From assembly GCF_021083305.1 (NCBI RefSeq), contig NZ_JAJFAY010000001.1:1302001-1366000 (forward strand): a stretch of 64,000 nt of DNA, in the 5' to 3' direction. The notes below the pieces were generated by a model. The model had not been told where the DNA came from. It saw only the letters and a program-made list of their open reading frames with translations, and did not search any database. Source of the DNA: Haladaptatus sp. DYF46. Its GTDB lineage: Archaea > Halobacteriota > Halobacteria > Halobacteriales > Haladaptataceae. Numbering within the stretch: the first letter of the stretch is position 1; every line of letters starts with the position of its first letter. Of the stretch, positions 25,381-33,631 are shown in pieces. A program made the position numbers and the translations under genes.

Positions 25381-26682
25381 ATGAGCACACAACGACGTCA
25401 CGACCGCGAGTTCGTGCGGACGTTCTTCACCTCGCCGACGGCGCTGGAGGGGGAAGACGACTCCGCCAAGATGATCCGGAGCGCGGCCCAGCTCCGCGGC
25501 ATGCAAGCACCGGACGTGTGGGTACCCGACAACGAGGACGCGACGGCCCCGTCGATGCGCGAGGAGGGTGCCGACAACATCGTCGAGGTGGTGTCCGAAC
25601 ACGGGGCCGACTTCCCCGGCGAAATCCACCCCCGCATCGTGTGGCATCGGGACAGTCCCGGGACCCGGTATCGGTGCCTTCAGCACCTGCTTCGAATCGC
25701 GGACCCCGAAAAAGGGGCCATCGAACACATCGACGGCGTCGTGATTCCCGAAGTGGGCGGCATCGACGACTGGAAGAAGGCCGACGAGTTCATCACCATC
25801 GTCGAGAACGAGTACGGCCTCGACGAGGGAAGTATCGCGATGTCCGTCATCGTCGAGAGCGCGGCGGCGGAGTTGGCGATGGGCGAACTCCGCGAGGAGA
25901 TGGGCAAGCCCGACAACAACCTCGAACGCCTGTTCATGCTCGTGGACGGCGAGGTGGATTACACCAAGGACATGCGCGCGATGACGCCCACCGGTGGACT
26001 GCCGCCGTGGGCGGAGTTGCGCCACAACACGTCCCGCGGCGCGAGCGCCGCCGGTCTCATCGCCGTCGACGGTCCGTACGACGACATTCGGGACGTGGAA
26101 GGCTATCACGAGCGCATGACCGACAATCAGGCCAAGGGGATGCTCGGCATCTGGTCGCTGACCCCCGGTCAGGTCGTCGAGGCGAACAAGGCACCGCTCC
26201 CGCCCGAAACCGGTCGCTGGCTCATCGAGGCCGACGGCGAGGGGACGGAACTCGACGAACAGGACGGAACGCAGTTCTACGACGGCGACCGAATCGGTCT
26301 GGACGAAACGGACGGCGGCTACACCCTTCGTATCGGCGGCGACGAGCGCGAACTCGACGAGGACGAGTTGCGCGAGGCGCTGTTGGACGCGACCGAGTAC
26401 GTCCCGAGTATGGACGACATCGTCGATTCGATGGAGGAGTTCGAAGCGGCGAGGGAGGCCGGAACGGGCGCTATCTCCATGACGCAGTCGGCGACGATAG
26501 TCATCGACGGGACCGAAATCGACATCGAGAAGGACAGGATGTGGGACGAGGCGACCTATCAGGCCGCGATGACGCCCGTCTCCCTGTTTCAGGACGTGTA
26601 CGAGAACCGCCCGGACCAACGCGAAGCGCTCGCGGAACTGTACGGCGAGGACGTCGTCGAACGCGCGACGAACGTCGGGTGA
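25381..26682 (+). CDS. aceB: Malate synthase (haloarchaeal type)
   Basis: 433 residues, shorter than the bacterial A and G forms and of the haloarchaeal (citrate-lyase-beta-like, CitE-related) class. The barrel is visible in DVWVPDNEDATAPSMREEGA, PRIVWHRDSPGTRY, GVVIPEVGGIDDWK and IAMSVIVESAAAELAM, which contains the metal-binding glutamate. It condenses glyoxylate with acetyl-CoA to malate. It starts two bases after the aceA TGA. The C-terminal part contains an acidic region (ELDEDELREALLD) typical of haloadaptation. Confidence 0.95.
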   Translation: MSTQRRHDREFVRTFFTSPTALEGEDDSAKMIRSAAQLRGMQAPDVWVPDNEDATAPSMREEGADNIVEVVSEHGADFPGEIHPRIVWHRDSPGTRYRCLQHLLRIADPEKGAIEHIDGVVIPEVGGIDDWKKADEFITIVENEYGLDEGSIAMSVIVESAAAELAMGELREEMGKPDNNLERLFMLVDGEVDYTKDMRAMTPTGGLPPWAELRHNTSRGASAAGLIAVDGPYDDIRDVEGYHERMTDNQAKGMLGIWSLTPGQVVEANKAPLPPETGRWLIEADGEGTELDEQDGTQFYDGDRIGLDETDGGYTLRIGGDERELDEDELREALLDATEYVPSMDDIVDSMEEFEAAREAGTGAISMTQSATIVIDGTEIDIEKDRMWDEATYQAAMTPVSLFQDVYENRPDQREALAELYGEDVVERATNVG

Positions 26683-26874
26683 CCGCTCGGGGGTCGTCGA
26701 CGGACGACCGAACGGCGTTGGAACGGAAACCCCCCCGCTGGAACTCCTATTTTCGCCACGACTGTGCGGATCGAGATGCATCGACTCGATCGCGGGGACG
26801 AAGGGATGACATCGCAGACGCTGCCATAACAGTAACCATTAATAGTGAAGAACCCGACGAGACAATCGCAATCC
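26683..26874 (+). promoter_or_regulatory. Intergenic region with promoter of the 41-residue zinc-finger gene
   Basis: About 190 bases without a gene. ATTAATAG near 26838-26845 is TATA-like and stands about 30 bases before the ATG at 26875. That fits a leaderless or nearly leaderless transcript. Confidence 0.4.
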
Positions 26875-27000
26875 ATGTACAGAATACAGTGTGAATCCTG
26901 CGGGCAGATCGGTTTCCATCCATCACGCATCGGAGCGGAATCACGGGCGGAGTCACATATCGACGATACCGACCACGATTGCGTCATCGAAGCGATGTAG
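26875..27000 (+). CDS. 41-residue zinc-finger-like protein
   Basis: The peptide begins MYRIQCESCGQIGFHPSRIG and ends with AESHIDDTDHDCVIEAM. The pattern C-x2-C-x(~23)-H-x(5)-H-x-C can coordinate one zinc ion (Cys6, Cys9, a histidine and the last cysteine). The form is familiar from very small haloarchaeal zinc-finger proteins, some of which affect motility, biofilm or stress response in Haloferax. The TATA-like element at the right distance supports it. Confidence 0.65.
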   Translation: MYRIQCESCGQIGFHPSRIGAESRAESHIDDTDHDCVIEAM

Positions 27001-27106
27001 GTCGAAACCGCGAGCGCGGAACCGAGGGCGGATCGATGGTACGACGCGAGAACCGTTCCTCGATGAGGACGGCGGACCGTCGAAAAGAGCGTCCGAGGTT
27101 CGGCGA

Positions 27107-28096
27107 TCACCCGTTTTGCGGTTTGAAGATGTCCGCGAGTCGCCCGACGAAGGAGTTGCCGGCGCGTCCGTCGTCCACGACCTCGTACTCGCGTTCGAGT
27201 TCGTCGTTTTTCGTCACCCGAAGCACCGTCAGGTCGTCGTCCGCGAGGAGATCGCTCGCGCCTTCGCCGGCGATTTCCCCGGACGTCGTGACGAGCGCCG
27301 CGCGAGCGCCGATGTCCGCCGCGAGCGCGGTCAAAGCGGCGATATCCGTCTCGTCGGGTCGTTCGTGAACGGCAGCGACGACCCGGTCGTTCAGCAAGTC
27401 GTCGCGCGCGAACAGGTGAACGGGAACCTCCTCGCCCGTTCCGTCGGTGACGACGGTGTCGATTTCGGGGTGAAGTTTTCGCTCCTCGAACACCTCGGCG
27501 AGGGCTTGGCGGGCGGCGAGTTGTTCGTCGACCCACGCGGCACCGCGTTCGCTCAGGAAGTAGCGGTACAGTATCCGTTCGATGGTTTGGAGCGGGTCCG
27601 AAACGTGGCGGCAGTCCCGGCATCGCAACCGATGTTCGGGCGTTTCGAACACGTCGCCACACTCCTCGCAGACGTGCGCGGCGTTCGATTCGAGGTGTTT
27701 CAGCGACTCCAGTTCGGCGTCACAGTTCGGGCAGACGACGGCGTCGTCACCGACGAACTGTTCGCGCAGTCCCTCGTACCCACAGTCGGGGTGTCGAAAC
27801 CTGTCCGTTCGAATCGTCTGCGGGGAGTCACAGAACGGGCAGGCCGTGGTGTACTGCATCCCCTTCGATTCACAGCGGGGACAGATGTACTGTTTTTCCT
27901 GAAATTCACGGTAGAGGAGGTCTCGTTCGGCCAGCGCCTCCAGCAGTTCGAAGGAGCGGCCGTCCCTGTCGTCGAGGTACTCGGTCGCGTCGGGGTACGT
28001 CACGGTTCCCGTCTCGGTGTCGAGTATCGGTCGGACCTCGTCGAGTGACCCCTCCCGGAGGGCGGTCAGCAGTCGGACTGTTCCCGGTGAAGCCAT
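27107..28096 (-). CDS. TackOD1-type metal-binding protein
   Basis: 329 residues from ATG 28096. The start lies about 24 bases after a TATA element (ATAATTAAAT on the minus strand), so the message is likely leaderless. The centre is a cysteine-rich metal-binding block: YICPRCESKGMQYTTACPFC, HPDCGYEG, VVCPNCDAELESLKHLES, HVCEECGDVFETPEHRLRC and CRDC. This matches the thaumarchaeal output domain (TackOD1) described in signal-transduction proteins. N-terminal helices (ERDLLYREFQEKQ) and a C-terminal domain (ALAADIGARAALVTTSGEIA) flank it. It may be an output module that recognises nucleic acid or protein. No receiver domain is fused here. Confidence 0.72.
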   Translation of the reverse strand: MASPGTVRLLTALREGSLDEVRPILDTETGTVTYPDATEYLDDRDGRSFELLEALAERDLLYREFQEKQYICPRCESKGMQYTTACPFCDSPQTIRTDRFRHPDCGYEGLREQFVGDDAVVCPNCDAELESLKHLESNAAHVCEECGDVFETPEHRLRCRDCRHVSDPLQTIERILYRYFLSERGAAWVDEQLAARQALAEVFEERKLHPEIDTVVTDGTGEEVPVHLFARDDLLNDRVVAAVHERPDETDIAALTALAADIGARAALVTTSGEIAGEGASDLLADDDLTVLRVTKNDELEREYEVVDDGRAGNSFVGRLADIFKPQNG

Positions 28097-28102
28097 GCAC
28101 AA

Positions 28103-28302
28103 TCACAACAGCGGCCATCTATTTAATTATCCTCCAAGATACGATCGTTAGTTAATGGTTGATGAGGTAGTTCCGGGGAGGGTACCACCGTGCGTTTTGA
28201 GAAGGTGGTCAGAAGGTCCTTTTCCCTACTCCGACTCGTATGTGATAGGTCACCGGTGAACGAACCGCGACCACAGCGGTCAGGATAGGAAGGGGAAGAC
28301 AG
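28103..28302. other. Intergenic stretch before the small-protein operon
   Basis: About 200 bases with the TATA element of the minus-strand gene at 28121-28130 and the promoter of the plus-strand operon that starts at 28303. A purine-rich GGAAGGGGAAGAC lies just before ATG 28303. I see no other feature. Confidence 0.4.
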
Positions 28303-28557
28303 ATGAAAACCACAATCCGGTACGGTGACGAAGCGAGCAGCGAACCGGCCATCGAGGAGACGAAGTACGGTCCGCCACAGCACTCGATGCGGGGAGGCGA
28401 CCCAGAAGGGGGACTTTACGGCGCGCCGCAACACGAGACGGACGTCGTGGTGAACGCGGAACCGCGGGAATCGCGTGTCTACCGACGATATTGGGAGGCC
28501 GCGTACGACGCTCGTCCACGGTTCGTCCCGGGGCGACGGACGGTGGTGTCGCCGTGA
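28303..28557 (+). CDS. Hypothetical small protein
   Basis: 84 residues with no cysteine, no signal and no membrane helix. It holds an internal repeat: KYGPPQHSMRGGDPEGG then LYGAPQHETDVVV, each with YG(P/A)PQH. It overlaps the following gene by GTGA, so the two are coupled. The strong purine-rich ribosome site just upstream and this overlap support translation. I do not recognise the family. Confidence 0.6.
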   Translation: MKTTIRYGDEASSEPAIEETKYGPPQHSMRGGDPEGGLYGAPQHETDVVVNAEPRESRVYRRYWEAAYDARPRFVPGRRTVVSP

Positions 28558-28772
28558 CATCGACACGATCCCGCGACGGATTCGTGACGGAGTTCCCCGA
28601 ACCGTGTGACGACTGCGGCCGGAAGACGGTTCACGAGGTAGTGATAGAGATTCGCACCGAGAACGAGAGAAGCGACAACGCCGCGTTCTCCCGCGAACCG
28701 TATCGCGTGAGTACGTGTACCGGGTGTGGAAGGGAGACGGCAGTTCGAATGAACAACGTCCAGACGCGGTGA
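28554..28772 (+). CDS. Zinc beta-ribbon protein (DUF7835-like)
   Basis: 72 residues from a GTG that overlaps the previous stop. It has FPEPCDDCGRKTVHEVVIEI and then STCTGCGRETAVRMNNVQ, two CxxC pairs about 36 residues apart. Together with FSREPYRVSTC this is the haloarchaeal zinc beta-ribbon pattern I know as DUF7835. Such proteins are small, abundant and of unknown function. Co-translated with the gene before it. Confidence 0.72.
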   Translation: MTSTRSRDGFVTEFPEPCDDCGRKTVHEVVIEIRTENERSDNAAFSREPYRVSTCTGCGRETAVRMNNVQTR

Positions 28773-28895
28773 GAGTCGGACACAACGGGGTTCCGAAGGG
28801 AGAGCCTACTCGGTATGCGTCCCCGAATAGCTCGTTTTGAATCAAAAATCGGCACGGTTATGCCATCGTAGTTCCAGGTATCAGCCGAGCGACGT

Positions 28896-29099
28896 ATGGG
28901 AGCAGTACTCACACTTGTGGATTTCTGGGAAGGGGTCCGATGGCTCGGGGAGTCGGTTCCATTTTTCACCGTCCTCCCGGGTTTCATCGGTATTTTCGTC
29001 CTGCTGTGGCTGTTCGTACCGGAACTAGCGATTCGACGCCCGACACCGTCCCCCGACGGCGAGTATCGGTTCGACCCGGACGACTTCGAACCGCGGTGA
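28896..29099 (+). CDS. Single-helix membrane protein
   Basis: 67 residues. One clear membrane helix (VLPGFIGIFVLLWLFVPELA, about residues 26-45) is flanked by an N-terminal amphipathic segment with FWEGVRWLGE and an acidic C-terminus that should be cytoplasmic. No family recognised. The ATG has no convincing ribosome site but the length and composition fit a real gene. Confidence 0.58.
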   Translation: MGAVLTLVDFWEGVRWLGESVPFFTVLPGFIGIFVLLWLFVPELAIRRPTPSPDGEYRFDPDDFEPR

Positions 29100-29182
29100 T
29101 TCGACGGAATGGTCAGAACGTCTTTTTATACCGACCGCCGAACGATGGATGAGGAACCGGCGATCGACCGAACCGACACACC

Positions 29183-29365
29183 ATGACGCACAAAACACTC
29201 GGCGGACGGCGCGAGGAAACGGACGCACCGACCATCGTCTTCGCGGTAGACGAGACGCCCGACGAACGGTGTCCGAACCGGGCCATCATCGCGGACATCA
29301 CGCGGGACGACGCGTGGATCGCGGCGGACAGCGGGGAAACGACCGTGCTGGTCGAGTGGCGGTAA
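29183..29365 (+). CDS. Small soluble protein (DUF7556-like)
   Basis: 60 residues. The second half, AIIADITRDDAWIAADSGET then VLVEWR, has the IADITxxDAWxx...W pattern of a haloarchaeal family I recall as DUF7556. A TATA-like CTTTTTATA at 29122-29130 lies about 53-61 bases upstream. Function unknown; no metal site or membrane helix. Confidence 0.6.
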   Translation: MTHKTLGGRREETDAPTIVFAVDETPDERCPNRAIIADITRDDAWIAADSGETTVLVEWR

Positions 29366-29520
29366 CAGGGTAACGAAACGCCGAGGACCGTCTATTTCGG
29401 GAGCGATACGGCCGTTTTTCCCGCAATCACCCACACTATCTCAATTTTGGAATGCGAAACGGATTTGAGAACCACTAAGTGTGCGGTACCTGTACACCTT
29501 GCCCGAAGGATGTTCGAAAC

Positions 29521-30897
29521 ATGACCGGGCGCGACGGGACGACGGCGGGCGACGGATTGACGCGAAAGCTCGGGCTTCTCGACTGCGTCCTGTTGAGCGT
29601 CGGCGGCATGGTCGGATCCGCCATCTTCGTCTTTCCCGGTTCCACCGGGCGGTTGGCGGGTCCCGCTTCGACGCTCGCGTGGGTCGTGGCCGGGCTGTTG
29701 ATGATGGTCATCGCGCTCTGTTACACGGAACTCGCGCTCGCGTTCCCGAAGGCGGGCGGCCCCGCCGTCTTCCCGGCCGAGACGTTCGGCCGGAACCGGA
29801 CGGTCCGGTTGTTCGCCAGCTATCTCGAAGGGATCTGTTACTGCGTCGGCATGGTGTTCAGCATCACGATTTCGGCGCTCGCCATCGCCCAGTACCTCGG
29901 TATCGCGTATCCCCGCACGCAGGGATACGTCGTCCCCATCGCCCTCGTCGCCATCGCGCTGAGTTTCCTCGTCAACCTCGTCGGCGTGACGAACACGAGT
30001 CGGACGAACCTCGTCCTCTCCGCGGTGTTGCTCACGATACTGCTCGTGTTCGTCGCTGGCGCATTCACGCGCCTCGAACCGACCAACTACGACCCCTTTT
30101 TCACGAGCGGCCCCGCGAAGTTCTTCGCCGCGGTGCAACTGGCGCTCACGGGGTACGGCGCGTGGACCGCGATTCCCTCCGTCGTCGAGGAGGTCAAACA
30201 GCCAGCCAAAACGGTTCCGCGGGCGATTTTGGTCTCGCTTCTCGTCACGCTGGTCCTCTACACCGGCGTCGTCGTCGCACTGCACGGCGTCGTCGCGCCG
30301 TCCGCGTTCGTCGCCGCGAACCCCGTGACGACGGTGCCGCTCGGCGTCGCCGCGGCAGAACTCGGCTTCCCGATACTCCAGCAGTACCTCCTTCCGCTCG
30401 CCGCCATCGTCGCCATCTTCACCACGATGCTCGTCGGGACGATGAGCGCGAGTCGCGTCGTCTTCGCACTCGGGCGAAACGGAACCCTTCCCTCCCCCTT
30501 CGCGGCCGTCCACTCGCGGTTTCAGGTGCCGTGGGTGGGGCTGATGGCGGTCAGTCTGGTCGCGGCGGCGCTGACCACGTTCCCGAACTACTTCTACGAA
30601 CTCCTCGTCATCGCGTCGGTGGTCGGGACGGGCCTGCCGTACGCTCTCAACATCGTCTCGTTTGTCGGACTGCGATACTACCGCACCGACGTGACGCCGC
30701 CGTTTCGCGCCCCCGGCGGCTACGCCCTCGCCGCCGTGGCGTTGGTCGCGCTGAGCGTTTCGATGGTCGGATTGGGTTCGACGGAAGTCGTCTGGTCCGT
30801 CGGAAGTCTCGTCCTCATGTGCGGGTATTTCGTCGTTCGGTATCTCAAACGGCCGGACGTATTTCGTGGGCACGACGCGGCGACGGCGTGGGAGTGA
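29521..30897 (+). CDS. APC-family amino acid permease
   Basis: 458 residues with about twelve membrane helices. The N-terminal GLLDCVLLSVGGMVGSAIFV contains the GxxxG-type substrate-binding loop of APC transporters in helix 1. Further helices carry LLMMVIALCYTELALAFPKAGG and LALTGYGAWTAIPSVVEEVK (helix 6 and its loop). It probably imports an amino acid or amine with cations; specificity cannot be read. The start MTGRDGTTAG was chosen over the longer frame, which would run through the promoter. It is a simple transporter without a Usp domain, unlike the one at 44660. Confidence 0.86.
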   Translation: MTGRDGTTAGDGLTRKLGLLDCVLLSVGGMVGSAIFVFPGSTGRLAGPASTLAWVVAGLLMMVIALCYTELALAFPKAGGPAVFPAETFGRNRTVRLFASYLEGICYCVGMVFSITISALAIAQYLGIAYPRTQGYVVPIALVAIALSFLVNLVGVTNTSRTNLVLSAVLLTILLVFVAGAFTRLEPTNYDPFFTSGPAKFFAAVQLALTGYGAWTAIPSVVEEVKQPAKTVPRAILVSLLVTLVLYTGVVVALHGVVAPSAFVAANPVTTVPLGVAAAELGFPILQQYLLPLAAIVAIFTTMLVGTMSASRVVFALGRNGTLPSPFAAVHSRFQVPWVGLMAVSLVAAALTTFPNYFYELLVIASVVGTGLPYALNIVSFVGLRYYRTDVTPPFRAPGGYALAAVALVALSVSMVGLGSTEVVWSVGSLVLMCGYFVVRYLKRPDVFRGHDAATAWE

Positions 30898-31114
30898 CGG
30901 ACCGCACGCTCCTCGTCGATTGACCGGGGCGCAGTCGCGTAATTTCCGCGCCGATTACGGTTCGTTGTTTTCGAACCGCCACCTAATTAGACATCCGTTA
31001 TCGTCCTGCGCTTACTGGTTCGAATATATTAGGAAAGGAAGCTCTACACCAGGGAAAAGACAGATCTGTTACCCTAAAATAACTTTAACACCCTCCTGTG
31101 AGTGGCGGGAAACG
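30898..31114 (+). promoter_or_regulatory. Intergenic region before a small gene
   Basis: About 215 bases. AAAATAACTTTAAC around 31075-31088 is AT-rich and lies about 30 bases upstream of the ATG at 31115, so it probably includes the promoter. I see no palindrome or gene. Confidence 0.35.
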
Positions 31115-31354
31115 ATGTCTGGAATCAGAAACTCACCAGAGATTCCCCAATCTGTCCCGAAGCTAGAAGCCGAACTCATCCGCGATGCGTACGAGAGAAC
31201 TCGGCAGGGCCGTCGGGGGGACGACGGCATCGACACCGGGACATCTCTCGACCTCTCCCATGTGGACCGGCGGGCTTTGCGACGGCGACTCGTAGACAGC
31301 GGTGTCTCGAAGGAAACGATGACGGCGCTCGGTTTCGACGCGGGCGACGACTAA
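31115..31354 (+). CDS. Small protein with helix-turn-helix-like C-terminus
   Basis: 79 residues starting SGIRNSPEIPQSVPKLEAEL. The C-terminal part, SLDLSHVDRRALRRRLVDSG followed by VSKETMTALGFD, has the appearance of a short paired-helix segment. No cysteines and no signal. I do not recognise a family, but the composition and the AT-rich promoter 30 bases upstream support a gene. Confidence 0.55.
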   Translation: MSGIRNSPEIPQSVPKLEAELIRDAYERTRQGRRGDDGIDTGTSLDLSHVDRRALRRRLVDSGVSKETMTALGFDAGDD

Positions 31355-31467
31355 CTTCGATTTCTTTGCGGTTCGTCCCTTCTTTCGATTCCGTCGGGCG
31401 AGAAGTCCGAACGAGAACGACGGGAACCGAATCGTTTCGACCGACAGTCGCTATCGAGTAGCGGCGG

Positions 31468-32115
31468 TCACTCCATGCTCCACTGAACGAGTCGTTTCGA
31501 TCCGGAGTCGGTGTACGATAGCGCGACCCTCACGTCGAGCGACGAGATCGCATCCTTCGGCACTTCGAAGGGGACGGTGATCGACGACGTGCCGCCGGCG
31601 TTCACCGACGACGAGACGTACCCGTCCCACTTCTCCTTCGCCGCGTCGGCCACCGCGTACTCGTCGCCGTTCGCCCGTATCGTCGCCGTCGAGTCCTCCG
31701 GAAGCGACCGGGACGACTCCGCGGAGTTCTTCGCCTCGAACGTGAGGAGGACGTACGTCTTACCGTCATCCGATTTCGCTGTCGTTCCGTCGTGTTCGTA
31801 GGAGTCGGACGTGTCGGCCCCCGTGACGGCTACTTCGAGTCCGTCGGAGATGGTCGCGTACTCGCCGTATGTGACCGTTCTCGTCCCCGCAGTCGTCGTT
31901 CCGGATGATTCCGTCGTGGTCTCCGAGGATTCGGTGGTCGTCCCCTCCGACATTTCGGATGCGGTGGTTTCCGTCGTCTCACCGGTACCGGTCGCCGTCG
32001 AACTGGAGTCCGTTCCAGTGGTCGTCGAACCGGTATCGTCTCCGCTGGAGTTACAACCGGCGAGGAAGAGCGTGGTCGTCGTTCCAACACCGGCGATAAA
32101 CGTGCGGCGTTTCAT
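31468..32115 (-). CDS. Tat-exported lipoprotein with DUF4352-like domain
   Basis: 215 residues from MKRRTFIAGVGTTTTLFLAG. It has twin arginine, a hydrophobic stretch and the lipobox LAGC. A Thr/Ser/Glu-rich spacer follows (about 22-75), probably glycosylated or extended. The C-terminal domain (VTYGEYATISDGLEVAVTGA ... YVLLTFEAKNSAESSRSLPE) is immunoglobulin-like and matches the DUF4352 pattern. It may be an extracellular binding or sensing lipoprotein. It neighbours the exported aspartoacylase-like gene on the same strand, 109 bases apart. Confidence 0.75.
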   Translation of the reverse strand: MKRRTFIAGVGTTTTLFLAGCNSSGDDTGSTTTGTDSSSTATGTGETTETTASEMSEGTTTESSETTTESSGTTTAGTRTVTYGEYATISDGLEVAVTGADTSDSYEHDGTTAKSDDGKTYVLLTFEAKNSAESSRSLPEDSTATIRANGDEYAVADAAKEKWDGYVSSSVNAGGTSSITVPFEVPKDAISSLDVRVALSYTDSGSKRLVQWSME

Positions 32116-32224
32116 ACCCGGCGGTTGCAACTCAGGGTATTTCTTACTATTGGCCATTTTTATACTATAGAATTAAATAGTTAATAAAATATGTACTGAT
32201 AGAACAATTATTTTGGACGGGCGG

Positions 32225-33397
32225 TTATCGGATCGTGGATAGGACGACCTCGTCCGTGGCCGTTTCGCCTTTGTCGTCGGTGACTTGGAGCATGACTTGG
32301 TAGTCGCCACACTCGGAGAGCGACAGTTCGATCGATTCGCCGCTCCTTTCGAACGAGCCGTCCCCGTCGACGTCCCACGTGTATTCCGCGATGTCACCGT
32401 CGCCGTCCTCCGAGGCGGATGCGTCTAGCGTAACGGTGTCGCCCCGTTCGAGCGACCCGTCGGTCGTGTTCTCCGGGCTCGTTTGGATGCGCGCGACCGG
32501 TGGCTCGTTTTTCTCCTTCCCTCCGTCGTTTCCGCCGTCGTCCCCTTCGTTTCCGTCCTCGCCATCACTTCCGTCGTCTCCGCCGTCATCCCCACCGTCG
32601 CTTCCGTCGTCGGAGGAGGTGAGCACCTCCTCTTCGACGAGTTGCTGGACGATTTCGGTGTGCCACCGAACCCGCTTTTCGAGGGGCGTGTCCTTGGACG
32701 TGGCCTCCACGAGGAATCCGACGGCGTCTGTATCGCGCGCCACCTTGTGCGTGAGGAGTCCCGTCGGTTCGTTCGAGGAGGAGGAAAACGGGTCGACCGT
32801 GAACTCGTAACCGTCCCGTGAGACGAAGTTCTCGTTGACGTAGGAAATGGCCGCTTTGGCGTCGTCGGTGGCCGCCTCGTCCCACGAGGAGAAGACGGTC
32901 TGTCCGACGCCGCCGATCATGTCCCCGTCGTAGATGCCGATCGATTCGTGTAGATCGATGACCGTCTCCGGTTCGTACCGCTCCACGACGTCCCAGATGG
33001 CGCGTGCGAGTTCCGTCTCGGGTTCCTCGCCCGTCGGGAACTGGCGGTTCAGATCGACGCCGCCCGAGGCGATGCGCGAGTCCTCCTCGACGGCCGCCGC
33101 GTTGGCCTTCGGAATCGCCACCAGCGTTCCGCGCTGGATGTCCCACTCGGCGACGTCTCCGGCGGCCTCGTAGCCGCCGTTCTCGTTGCCGTGCATTCCG
33201 CCGACGACCATCACCGTCGGCCCGGATTCCTCGGCGGAGGTGACGAACACCGTCGTCTCCTGGTCGGTTCCGCTCCGAATCGTGAACGAATCACGCGATG
33301 CAGTTGTTTCGCTTTGACCACTCGTCGCCGTTACGCCGAGTCCGAGCAATCCCGCACAGCCCGCCGCCGTCAGAAACGTTCGTCGTGTTGCAGTCAT
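32225..33397 (-). CDS. Tat-exported succinylglutamate desuccinylase/aspartoacylase-type protein with PKD domain
   Basis: 390 residues. The N-terminus TATRRTFLTAAGCAGLLGLG is a Tat signal. The M14/AstE-ASPA core has VVGGMHGNENGGYEAAG (zinc ligands His and Glu in HGNE), PKANAAAVEEDSRI and ASGGVDLNRQFP, and a third zinc-ligand region in VIDLHESIGIYDG. A Gly/Asp/Ser linker follows (about 262-295, SDDGSDGGDDGGDDGSDGED). A PKD domain closes the protein (ASASEDGDGDIAEYTWDVDG). It is probably secreted or wall-bound and removes acyl or peptide groups. The combination with a PKD domain is uncommon; the substrate is unknown. Confidence 0.84.
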   Translation of the reverse strand: MTATRRTFLTAAGCAGLLGLGVTATSGQSETTASRDSFTIRSGTDQETTVFVTSAEESGPTVMVVGGMHGNENGGYEAAGDVAEWDIQRGTLVAIPKANAAAVEEDSRIASGGVDLNRQFPTGEEPETELARAIWDVVERYEPETVIDLHESIGIYDGDMIGGVGQTVFSSWDEAATDDAKAAISYVNENFVSRDGYEFTVDPFSSSSNEPTGLLTHKVARDTDAVGFLVEATSKDTPLEKRVRWHTEIVQQLVEEEVLTSSDDGSDGGDDGGDDGSDGEDGNEGDDGGNDGGKEKNEPPVARIQTSPENTTDGSLERGDTVTLDASASEDGDGDIAEYTWDVDGDGSFERSGESIELSLSECGDYQVMLQVTDDKGETATDEVVLSTIR

Positions 33398-33631
33398 TAC
33401 TTCCCAATCGTGGGTCGTAGCGGGGGTTTATTGACTTTTGGTCCGTTTTCAAAAATATGTGCCTGATACGAATAATCATCCAATTATATCCGGTAATATA
33501 TGCTAATTTCTCATAGCTATCAGATCATCCCGAGGTATGTAATCTTTTGTGAAATTCAGGTATCTACGCGACCGAATCGACCGGTTTGCAGCGACCCGAA
33601 CGGTTATCCCCCGTTCACTCCCGGTTTTCGC
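33398..33631. other. AT-rich divergent intergenic region
   Basis: About 235 bases between the start of the exported minus-strand gene (33397) and the ATG of the M42 peptidase (33632). It includes ATTATATCC and TAATATATGC near 33483-33501, strongly AT-rich, so it probably contains both divergent promoters. No gene-like frame is convincing here. Confidence 0.4.

Noticed and set aside
25327..26781. Minus-strand ORF of 484 codons opposite aceB
   Set aside because: Antisense shadow of the malate synthase gene. No membrane, catalytic or family motifs.
29392..30873. Minus-strand ORF of 493 codons opposite the APC permease
   Set aside because: Antisense shadow. Almost entirely Arg/Asp/Glu/Gln without a fold.
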